In this document: in pieces, positions 56,774-64,000 of the stretch
Position numbering within the stretch: the stretch's first letter is position 1
How the letters are laid out: each line of letters starts with the position of its first letter
Assembly (NCBI RefSeq): GCF_900187325.1
Contig: NZ_FZMZ01000005.1
Coordinates: 372,001 to 436,000, forward strand
Reading direction: 5' to 3'
Source: Virgibacillus ndiopensis
Lineage (GTDB): Bacteria; Bacillota; Bacilli; Bacillales; Amphibacillaceae
DNA length: 64,000 nucleotides
Made by a program: the position numbers and the translations under genes
The notes under the pieces: model-generated
Told to the model about the DNA's origin: nothing
The model's input: the letters and a program-made list of their open reading frames with translations, nothing else
Database searches by the model: none

Positions 56774-56824
56774 TAAAGCTGTCTCACTGTACTGGTATTT
56801 AACCGTATAGAGACGGCTTTTTCT
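56774..56824 (+). terminator. yng operon terminator
   Basis: AAAGCTGTCTC pairs with GAGACGGCTTT around a 24-base loop, followed by TTTCT. Confidence 0.7.
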
Positions 56825-57001
56825 ATTCATAACATTTATTAATGCTGTTCCATATAGTGTAGTAATAAATACTTCTTTAACCACTACACATAATTAATCT
56901 ACCATAATTATATTATGTAAACTGAAAAGCAACTTGATTCAAATTTACTAACATAAATGATATTCTGATAGGAGCGTATTAGAAAGTGGGGAATTTCAAT
57001 A

Positions 57002-57463
57002 ATGGATAATCGATTTTTTCGTGATGCCATGGGAAAGTTTGCAACCGGTATCACCATAGTCAGTTCAGAATATGATGGGGAAATAATAGGAATGACGGTG
57101 AATGCATTTATGTCGGTATCGTTAGATCCCAAATTAATAGCTATATCAATTGATGAAAAAGCAGGAATGTACGATAAATTACAGGAAACTAAAAAATTTG
57201 GTCTAAGTATTCTTAACGAAGAACAAAAGGAACTCTCCATGATTTTTGCAAAACAAATAGAAAAAAATCGGGAAATTCCATTTACGATGCAGGATGATGT
57301 CCCTGTAATACAAGGGTCTATTGCTACTTTATCTTGTTATGTTAAAGAAGTAGCAAAGGCAGGAGACCATATGATTTTTATTGCTGAAGTTACTGAAATA
57401 AACTTGGTCGAAGGTGATCCAATTCTCTTTTTTGGTGGTAAATATAGAACGATGGATTCTTAG
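57002..57463 (+). CDS. Flavin reductase-like protein
   Basis: A 153-residue protein of the flavin reductase-like (HpaC/FMN-binding split-barrel) family: FRDAMGKFATGITIVS at the start, GMTVNAFMSVSLDPKLIAISI and the end FFGGKYRTM. Members reduce FMN or FAD with NAD(P)H for monooxygenases, or bind FMN directly. No monooxygenase gene lies nearby, so the partner is unknown. ATG 57002 has only GGGGAA nearby as a ribosome binding site. A terminator follows. Confidence 0.87.
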   Translation: MDNRFFRDAMGKFATGITIVSSEYDGEIIGMTVNAFMSVSLDPKLIAISIDEKAGMYDKLQETKKFGLSILNEEQKELSMIFAKQIEKNREIPFTMQDDVPVIQGSIATLSCYVKEVAKAGDHMIFIAEVTEINLVEGDPILFFGGKYRTMDS

Positions 57464-57468
57464 TGCTT

Positions 57469-57497
57469 AAGCTCCAACAATATGTTGGGGTTTTTAA
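57469..57497 (+). terminator. flavin reductase gene terminator
   Basis: AGCTCCAACA pairs with TGTTGGGG(T), followed by TTTTT. Confidence 0.7.
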
Positions 57498-57656
57498 ATT
57501 ATGGTCTTTTCGCATCATTTGTTGCTATTCATAGAAACTGCCTAGGTAAGTGCTGTAAAATAACCTTAAATTGCATAAAATTAATTCCAGAAAATTGTAT
57601 TTCCTATTTTGTTAAAATATAATTAATGTACAAACCCTAAAACGAGGTGTCAAATT

Positions 57657-58121
57657 ATGAAAGTAGACGAGTTTATGATTACTGACGTTGTTACGGTAAC
57701 GAAGGATATGTCCATTAAGCAATTACTTGAAATTCTGGTGAATAATAAGATTGGCGGAGTTCCGGTTGTAGATGATACAAACAAGTTGCTTGGTATGATT
57801 ACTGATGGCGATGTTATTCGATATCTACAGCCAAAAGATAGAACCGTATATGATATGTTTACACTTATACTAGTTAGCGAAAAAGAAGATTTACGACATA
57901 AACTTAAGTATGCTATTGATCACCGTGTTGAAAAAATAATGCGTAATAAAGAAATTCATTCAGTACACCCTAATGATGATTTGGAGATTGCAACGTCTAT
58001 TTTTTCCAAACATCGATTTAAAAAAATTCCAGTTGTAGATGATAATATGAAGGTAGTAGGAGTAATTAGTCGAGGGGACGTTATTCGGTTTATCTCTACA
58101 AAATTAATCTCTGATAAATAA
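57657..58121 (+). CDS. Two-CBS-domain protein
   Basis: A 154-residue protein made of two CBS domains (about residues 1-65 and 84-150): VDEFMITDVVTVTKDM with GGVPVVDDTNKLLGMITDGD, then VEKIMRNKEIHSVHPND with KKIPVVDDNMKVVGVISRGD. Such Bateman modules usually bind adenine nucleotides and regulate a partner. Neighbours give no partner. AACGAGG precedes ATG 57657. Own terminator. Confidence 0.9.
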   Translation: MKVDEFMITDVVTVTKDMSIKQLLEILVNNKIGGVPVVDDTNKLLGMITDGDVIRYLQPKDRTVYDMFTLILVSEKEDLRHKLKYAIDHRVEKIMRNKEIHSVHPNDDLEIATSIFSKHRFKKIPVVDDNMKVVGVISRGDVIRFISTKLISDK

Positions 58122-58141
58122 TAATAAAGTAAATGCAATTA

Positions 58142-58175
58142 TAACCATCTGTAAATTACGCAGATGGTTTTTTTA
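58142..58175 (+). terminator. CBS protein gene terminator
   Basis: AACCATCTG pairs with CAGATGGTT, followed by seven T. Confidence 0.88.
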
Positions 58176-58315
58176 TTTAAATAGTTAAATTTTTCAATTG
58201 TCGAATTTTGCCAGCTTGACTAAAAATTCTGCAAGTGATAGTTTTATAGTATTAGTTATTGGTAGGGAAATAGTCCCTATCCTTCATTGAATATTAGAAA
58301 CCGGGGTAGAAAAAT

Positions 58316-59179
58316 ATGAAATTTTTATTATCTATTTTAGGGGTATTTGTATTAATTTTTGCTTTAGTTGCGTTTCCACTTGCCATAGAAATTATGGGTG
58401 GAGAGCTATCAATTGATTTTAGTGTAATGCTAGATTTAACGAAAGCGTATTTGGGGGGGATTTTCACTGGCGAATCTTTTCATTATAAAGAGGGGGTTGA
58501 CCGAAATCCTAACTTTTTTGCAACAATTCCAGATTATCTTCTAACATCCTTTCTATATTTGGCAGTTGCCATTATTCTTGCTATTGTAATCAGTTTACTT
58601 ATTTCCGCTTGGTTTAGTAGGTCTAGGAAAGAATGGATGAAAGATATCATTGGTTTTTTTGGAATGGTTCCAGACTTCATAATGGTGTTGTTTTTACAAC
58701 TTGGAGCTGTTTTCTTTTATCAGACTACGGGGCTTCGATTAGCACGAATAGCGACACGCGGTGTTGATGAACATGCGATTTTGTTACCGCTTATCACGTT
58801 AACCATTGTTCCAACCATTTATTTAATTCGTTCGTTATCAGAACGAACCTATGATGTATTAACGGATGATTATATTTTGACTGCAAAAGCCAAAGGTCTA
58901 AGAAAAATTTACATATTTGTTCAGCATGTAATTAGAAATGTTCTACCATATTTGAAAGCTGATCTACATAAAGTGATTGCTATTTTGATGAGTAATTTAT
59001 TTATAGTGGAATATTTATTTAATATTAGTGGATTAGCTGGGTTCTTGTTTAATACCGGCGAATATCAATTTAACTTGACTACTAATATTCTTATTACTTT
59101 GGTAGTTTTATATATTGTGTTGTATTGGTTTATTCGGTTATTCATTGCTTGTTTAGAAAGGATATTTGCTCATGATTAA
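58316..59179 (+). CDS. Oligopeptide/dipeptide-type ABC permease, DppB-like
   Basis: A 287-residue membrane protein with about six helices (first at 5-25, then 81-104, 117-140, 162-178, 223-240, 260-280). It has the BPD transport loop DDYILTAKAKGLRKIYIF, typical of OppB/DppB. It begins with a helix as its partners do; GGGGTAG precedes ATG 58316. The next permease starts inside its last codons. No ATPase or binding-protein gene is beside the pair. Confidence 0.8.
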   Translation: MKFLLSILGVFVLIFALVAFPLAIEIMGGELSIDFSVMLDLTKAYLGGIFTGESFHYKEGVDRNPNFFATIPDYLLTSFLYLAVAIILAIVISLLISAWFSRSRKEWMKDIIGFFGMVPDFIMVLFLQLGAVFFYQTTGLRLARIATRGVDEHAILLPLITLTIVPTIYLIRSLSERTYDVLTDDYILTAKAKGLRKIYIFVQHVIRNVLPYLKADLHKVIAILMSNLFIVEYLFNISGLAGFLFNTGEYQFNLTTNILITLVVLYIVLYWFIRLFIACLERIFAHD

Positions 59180-60083
59180 TTGGCGATTAGGCTTAGGCGT
59201 TATATTAACAGGTCTTTTAGTATTGGTGGCTATTTTCGGTCCGATGCTTGCTCCATATGAAGAAGATTATGTTAAACCTTCTGGTTATTATTACAACAGT
59301 AACGACGATTTCGGTGTTATTTCGAATCCTACACCACCTTCTAGTGAGCATATCTTTGGGACGGATCAATATGGTTACGATATATTAACACTTTTATTAT
59401 ACGGTGCCAAGTATACTTTACTAGTTGGACTACTTGTTGCTTTGGTCATTGTGATAGGTGGTTTATTAGGGTTAATAAATGGTATTCGTAGTAAAAACGA
59501 GAAAGTTGGAAGTAGTTTTGGATTGTTAGGTAGTATACCTGCATTTATCATTATTTATTTTGTTATGGTAGGGATTGTTGTGAATTCCAGTTTAACTATG
59601 ATAGATTTAATTATTTTGCAATCCGTATTGATGACGATTGTAGGTATACCAGGTGTCTATGCCGCAGTATTTAGTAAAACGAAGGAATTAAAGAAAAATT
59701 TATATATTACTGCCTCCCATTCACTAGGTGCTAGATCGTTTCGTATTGCTTGGAAACATTTATTGCCACACCTGAAAGGGACGTTAATGGTAATGTTTGT
59801 TAAAGAAATAATTCTTGTACTTTCGTTAATAGGGCAGCTTGGAATCTTTAATATTTTTTTAGGCGGTACCATATTACGTTTAGGTGGGGAAGGTGTGTAC
59901 TTATCTGTAACCCACGATTGGGCAGGGCTAATTGGACAGTGGCGTTCATTTGTATATGATTACCAGTGGGTATTATTGTATCCTTTATTAGCTTTTGTAC
60001 TAGTTATTTTTTCTTTTTATATTCTTTCTAGAGGAATCGAGTTAAAGGATAAACATGGGTTTAAGAAATATCCGCACATTTAA
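59172..60083 (+). CDS. Oligopeptide/dipeptide-type ABC permease, DppC-like
   Basis: A 303-residue partner of the preceding permease. It has the OppC-type start (helix, then GPMLAPYEEDY), FGTDQYGYDILTLLLYGAKYTL as in DppC, about six helices and a diverged coupling loop ITASHSLGARSFRIAWKHLLPHL. ATG 59172 (AAAGGA upstream) overlaps the previous stop by 8 bases; an in-frame TTG at 59166 is less likely. The substrate is unknown. The transporter needs an ATPase encoded elsewhere. Confidence 0.82.
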   Translation: MINWRLGLGVILTGLLVLVAIFGPMLAPYEEDYVKPSGYYYNSNDDFGVISNPTPPSSEHIFGTDQYGYDILTLLLYGAKYTLLVGLLVALVIVIGGLLGLINGIRSKNEKVGSSFGLLGSIPAFIIIYFVMVGIVVNSSLTMIDLIILQSVLMTIVGIPGVYAAVFSKTKELKKNLYITASHSLGARSFRIAWKHLLPHLKGTLMVMFVKEIILVLSLIGQLGIFNIFLGGTILRLGGEGVYLSVTHDWAGLIGQWRSFVYDYQWVLLYPLLAFVLVIFSFYILSRGIELKDKHGFKKYPHI

Positions 60084-60159
60084 CTTGCTGGGTAGAAATA
60101 GAGTGTAAAAACACGTATAATAACCATGTATAATTGTAATTAGAAGGGATATGTACATC

Positions 60160-63100
60160 TTGGAATTAATTAGTACGTTGCCAGAACAAATTACTGCAAA
60201 CCAGTTGGCAGCTCTGTATCAAGAGATACTGGCAAATGGTGATAATAAAAATGCAACTAAACTACTGGATTTATATGAAAAAATGACTAAAGATGAATTT
60301 GTAGTTAGTTTTGCAGGACATTTTTCTGCGGGTAAATCATCAATGATAAACAAATTGGTAGGTGAAGATATATTACCGCAGAGCCCTATCCCGACAAGTG
60401 CGAATGTAGTTAAAATCAATTCGGGTGACGGTGTTGCACGTGTTTATTTTCATCACGATGCTCCGGTTGAATACAAAGAACCGTATGATATCGATATGAT
60501 TAAGGAGTATTGTAAAGACAAAGATACTATTAAAAAAATTGAACTTAGTACAGCAAAGAAAATAGTACCTGAACGTACAGCGATATTCGATACACCAGGT
60601 ATTGATGCTGCTGATGACGCAGACCGATTAATTACGGAGTCATCATTACACGTGGTTGATGTATTATTTTATGTAATGGATTATAACCACGTCCAATCTG
60701 AAGTGAATTTACAATTTTTGAATTCATTAGATCAAAAAGGAATTCCATTTTATGTCATAATTAATCAAATAGATAAGCATGATGAAATGGAAATACCATT
60801 TAAAAAATTTGAAACAAGTATTAAACAAACGTTTGATCAATGGAATATTCATCCAGAACAGATATATTATTCATCTTTAGTTAGAGAAAATGCCGCACAT
60901 AATCAGTTTCCTATAATAAAACAAAAGCTGCACAGCTTGATGACTACAGATAGAGATATGTTTTATTCTATAAATAGCTCCGTGCGACAGGTCATACATG
61001 AGCATATTAAAATGTTAACGAATGAATGTAATGAAAAAATTGCAGAATATGAGAACATTAATGATAATCAACAAGAAATTTACGAAAGTATAGCTGAAAT
61101 TCAAGATAATATAGCAGCTATTAAAAGTAGTTACAATCATTTTGAGCAGGATTTTAAGACTGAACTACAATCAACGTTAAAGAATGCATATATCATGCCA
61201 TATGAATTGCGTGATAAAGCACAATCATTCCTTGAATCGCAGCAATCTGACTTTAAAGTAGGTTTATTCGGCTCGAAGAAAAAAACGAAAGATGAAAGAG
61301 AAATGCGGTTAAATGCTTTCTTAGATGCATTACGTGAGAGTATGGTGGCTGCAATACAATGGAAATTACGTGATAAATTTGCAAATCTGTTTAAGCGTTA
61401 TTCGATTAATAACACGGAGTTACTACAAATAACTCAACAAATTTCGATTGATTATACTGCTGCAGACATACAGTCACTAGTAAAATCTGGCGCTAAAGTA
61501 AACGGAGATTATGTGTTAAATTATACAAACGATATAAGTAGCAATATTAAGCAAAAGTATAAGCAAGAGGCACTACAAGTGTTAAATAGAATTACTGAAG
61601 AAATAAAGAAAAAAAACGATCAAGAAATCACAACTTATCTGGACCGACTTGCAAAACTAAATAACACTAGAGATCAAATTAAGAATATAGAAGTAATAAA
61701 GCAATCCCTAAAAAATAAACAAAGTGTATTGGAGGAAATTTTATTACACCCTAATCAGAGTGTTGAATTTTCTTTAGACGAAATTCTTAAGAAAAAATAC
61801 CATAAGATCGAACAGGGGAGTTACAAGCATAAAATTAGTGAATCAACTAATAACGAATATCAATCAGAGCAAAATGAACTAGATAGAGGGAAAACGGAAC
61901 CATTAGATAGCGTTTTACAGAGTATTGATCAGACAATAAGTATAATTACAGCTTTACCTGGTTTTCAGACTATTATTGACGACTTAAAAGGAAAGCAGAA
62001 ACGTTTAGCTAATCGAACACACACAATAGCTCTTTTCGGGGCGTTTAGTGCTGGGAAATCATCTTTTGCTAATGCATTAATTGGTAATAGTGTTTTACCA
62101 GTTTCACCGAACCCCACTACTGCTACAATTAACAGAATACGTCCAACTACAGAAAACTACAAGCATGGAACCGTTGTTGTAAAGATGAAAAGCTCTAAAA
62201 CGTTGTTGGATGACTTAATGAATATCACAAAGGACTTTTCACCGTCTAGTGAAAATTTTGCAGATTTACTTGGGTGGGTTCAAGATAATGCTATACATTC
62301 GAGTGAAGATCTACAGCAAATGTATCAAGCATATTTACAAGCGATGATAAGGGGATACGACAATAATAAAACATTTATTGGAGAAGACCTTACGATAACA
62401 CTTGATGAGTTCGCTGATTATGTCAGTGATGAAACGAAGGCATGCTATGTAGAATCGATTGATCTTTACTATGACTGTCAGCTAACTGAACAAGGTATAA
62501 CATTAGTTGATACACCAGGAGCTGATTCAGTAAATTCTCGGCATACAAATGTTGCATTTGATTATATCAAGTACGCTGATGCAATTTTATATGTTACGTA
62601 CTACAATCATGCACTATCCCGAGCTGATAAAGATTTTCTTATGCAATTAGGTCGTGTAAAAGATACTTTTCAATTAGACAAAATGTTTTTTGTTGTTAAT
62701 GCAGCTGATTTAGCAAAGGACACAGAGGAGTTAACACTAGTTACGAATTACGTAGAAGAGCAGTTAGTTCAACTAGGTATTCGTTTTCCAAAATTATTTC
62801 CAATCTCAAGCAAACAGGCGCTGGAAGCAAAACGAAATAATCAAGCTCTACCTGATCAAATGCAAACATTTGAGGAGAAATTTCATCATTTTATTCGGGA
62901 TGATCTTGCTTTACTATCAATTCAAGCTGCGGTACTGGACATAAAGCGTGCCTATCAATCTATGACGAACTATATAGAATCGGCAAACTTAAATGATCAA
63001 GAAAAAGAAAGTTATCGGTTGGACCTGTTTGCGAAAAGGGAGAAGCTAGAAGACGTTATTTCTAGTGCCAACGTAGATTTATATGCGAAACAAATTAATC

Positions 63101-63786
63101 AAAAAATTGAAAAGCAATTGTACTACGTTTTAGAACGATTTTCCATTCGTTTTCATGATATGTTTAAGGAAACATTCAATCCAACTACAATTACAGGAAC
63201 TGGAAAACAAGCACAAGCTCAGCTTAGTAACAGTATGAAAAGTTTACTTGATTATACTGGTTATGAATTAGTTCAGGAAATAAGGGCAGTATCTCTTCGA
63301 ATTGAATCCTATATGTATTCCTTGGCAAATGACGCTTACGAAACGATTATAGAAAAAAGTACTCAGATAGATGAAAAATTAGTATTACCAAGTTTGATGT
63401 CATTTGATCTATCAACACCTGAATATGATAAGGCATTTGGTAGTATAGAGAAAAATACCTTCCATAAGGCGCTTTCCGGTTTTAAGGGTACTAAGTCATT
63501 TTTTGAAAAAAACGAAAAGGAACATATGAAAGAAGCTATCTATGAGTCACTTGCTCCAATTGCAAAAGAATATATTGACGAAAACAAAGTGATTATGATG
63601 CAGGCTTATATAGCACAATGGAATCACGTAATGGAAACGATACAACAAGAAACAATCAAGAATATAGATTCTTATATTGATAATTACTTATCCATGATGA
63701 CAGAAACAATTGATATAGAATTACTAACAGAAAAGCAATATGTCCTGTCGACAATTCTAAAAACTCATGGTGTACAGGAGGTGTAA
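60160..63786 (+). CDS. dynA: Double dynamin-like GTPase DynA
   Basis: DynA (YpbR) is a bacterial dynamin with two fused GTPase units that tethers and fuses membranes and protects against membrane stress and phage in B. subtilis. The protein has 1208 residues from TTG 60160. First G domain: G1 GHFSAGKSS near residue 54, switch threonines in PIPTSAN, G3 DTPGIDAADD and G4 NQIDK. Second: G1 GAFSAGKSS near residue 627, PNPTTATIN, DTPGADSVN and NAADLAKD. Helical stalks follow each. TTG 60160 has AGAAGGGA at good spacing, while ATG 60151 abuts it. ypcP starts just after the stop. Confidence 0.93.
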   Translation: MELISTLPEQITANQLAALYQEILANGDNKNATKLLDLYEKMTKDEFVVSFAGHFSAGKSSMINKLVGEDILPQSPIPTSANVVKINSGDGVARVYFHHDAPVEYKEPYDIDMIKEYCKDKDTIKKIELSTAKKIVPERTAIFDTPGIDAADDADRLITESSLHVVDVLFYVMDYNHVQSEVNLQFLNSLDQKGIPFYVIINQIDKHDEMEIPFKKFETSIKQTFDQWNIHPEQIYYSSLVRENAAHNQFPIIKQKLHSLMTTDRDMFYSINSSVRQVIHEHIKMLTNECNEKIAEYENINDNQQEIYESIAEIQDNIAAIKSSYNHFEQDFKTELQSTLKNAYIMPYELRDKAQSFLESQQSDFKVGLFGSKKKTKDEREMRLNAFLDALRESMVAAIQWKLRDKFANLFKRYSINNTELLQITQQISIDYTAADIQSLVKSGAKVNGDYVLNYTNDISSNIKQKYKQEALQVLNRITEEIKKKNDQEITTYLDRLAKLNNTRDQIKNIEVIKQSLKNKQSVLEEILLHPNQSVEFSLDEILKKKYHKIEQGSYKHKISESTNNEYQSEQNELDRGKTEPLDSVLQSIDQTISIITALPGFQTIIDDLKGKQKRLANRTHTIALFGAFSAGKSSFANALIGNSVLPVSPNPTTATINRIRPTTENYKHGTVVVKMKSSKTLLDDLMNITKDFSPSSENFADLLGWVQDNAIHSSEDLQQMYQAYLQAMIRGYDNNKTFIGEDLTITLDEFADYVSDETKACYVESIDLYYDCQLTEQGITLVDTPGADSVNSRHTNVAFDYIKYADAILYVTYYNHALSRADKDFLMQLGRVKDTFQLDKMFFVVNAADLAKDTEELTLVTNYVEEQLVQLGIRFPKLFPISSKQALEAKRNNQALPDQMQTFEEKFHHFIRDDLALLSIQAAVLDIKRAYQSMTNYIESANLNDQEKESYRLDLFAKREKLEDVISSANVDLYAKQINQKIEKQLYYVLERFSIRFHDMFKETFNPTTITGTGKQAQAQLSNSMKSLLDYTGYELVQEIRAVSLRIESYMYSLANDAYETIIEKSTQIDEKLVLPSLMSFDLSTPEYDKAFGSIEKNTFHKALSGFKGTKSFFEKNEKEHMKEAIYESLAPIAKEYIDENKVIMMQAYIAQWNHVMETIQQETIKNIDSYIDNYLSMMTETIDIELLTEKQYVLSTILKTHGVQEV

Positions 63787-63790
63787 TATA

Positions 63791-64000
63791 ATGGAGAAAC
63801 AAAAGGTATTATTAGTTGATGGTATGGCATTACTTTTTAGAGGTTTCTTTGCAACTGCATTCCGTGGAAATTTTATGAAGACAAGTAAAGGAGTACCAAC
63901 AAATGGTGTTTATCAATTCCTACGCTATTTTTTAGACGCTGTAGAGACGTTCGAACCCACCCATGTAATATGCTGCTGGGATATGGGAAGCAAAACATTT
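63791..64000 (+). CDS. ypcP: 5'-3' exonuclease YpcP (start only)
   Basis: The frame from ATG 63791 stays open to the end of the window (70 codons). It reads KVLLVDGMALLFRGFFATAF, then TNGVYQFLRYFLDAVE and CCWDMGSKTF, the N-terminal half of a PIN-like 5'-3' exonuclease domain with metal-binding Asp in LVDGMAL and CWDMG. The ribosome binding site GGAGGTG overlaps the dynA stop. The dynA(ypbR)-ypcP order is as in B. subtilis. The rest lies outside the window. Confidence 0.88.
   Translation, partial: MEKQKVLLVDGMALLFRGFFATAFRGNFMKTSKGVPTNGVYQFLRYFLDAVETFEPTHVICCWDMGSKTF

Overview
This window is a low-GC Firmicute chromosome segment. The gene content and order (recA, rny, ymdB, spoVS, miaB, ymcA, cotE, mutS, mutL, miaA, hfq, spoVK, hflX, ynbB, glnR, glnA, lexA, yneB, ynzC, tkt, sirA, ccdA, citB, tlp, plsY, parE, parC, ending at ypbR/ypcP) is the backbone of a spore-forming Bacillaceae. 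AT-rich codon use, an OpuB/C-type osmoprotectant transporter and departures from the Bacillus subtilis order suggest a halotolerant genus near Oceanobacillus, Virgibacillus or Lentibacillus. The genus is an inference. Sporulation genes (spoVS, cotE, spoVK, sirA, tlp) show a spore former.

Layout. 1-7.7 kb: cinA tail, recA with a LexA-type box, RNase Y, ymdB, spoVS, miaB-ymcA, cotE. 7.7-14 kb: mutS-mutL, a Dps-like gene, miaA and hfq. 14-19.6 kb: spoVK, hflX, a PLP enzyme (YnbB) and glnR-glnA with two GlnR boxes. 19.6-23.8 kb: a decayed integrated element. It is bounded by 44-base near-identical direct repeats (42/44) of the glnA 3' end. It holds a frameshifted tyrosine integrase, an IS256-family insertion with a perfect 8-bp target duplication, a PH/SHOCT gene and several broken genes. 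The terminator just past the distal repeat was probably glnA's own. 23.8-25.8 kb: the SOS locus lexA / 31-codon membrane peptide / yneB / ynzC, with LexA boxes between. 25.8-36 kb: tkt, sirA, yneF, ccdA with an orphan mrpB between it and ccdB-ccdC, yneK, an orphan PAS histidine kinase, and aconitase with a CcpC-like box. 36.8-44.4 kb: TlpA-like thioredoxin, FbpB-like small protein, tlp, yneP-yneQ, yneR, yidD, folE2, plsY, a two-gene osmoprotectant transporter and yneT. 44.5-49 kb: topoisomerase IV (parE-parC). 49.1-56.8 kb: a TetR-controlled acyl-CoA catabolic operon of the yngJIHFE type that lacks yngG. 56.9-64 kb: flavin reductase, CBS protein, an orphan Opp/Dpp permease pair, a double dynamin (DynA) and the start of ypcP.

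How the parts work together. LexA probably controls recA and the small membrane peptide-yneB-ynzC operon. GlnR controls its own operon with glnA. MutS/MutL do mismatch repair, and MiaA/MiaB modify the same tRNA base in sequence. CcdA/B/C and the TlpA-like protein belong to extracytoplasmic thiol and cytochrome c biogenesis. A TetR protein and its operator probably respond to acyl-CoA. No rRNA, tRNA, CRISPR array or convincing riboswitch was seen. The most unusual observations are the glnA-targeted element remnant, the SOS-box-controlled 31-residue membrane peptide in the yneA position, the lone mrpB inside the ccd cluster, and two genes with good ribosome binding sites but no ATG, GTG or TTG start.
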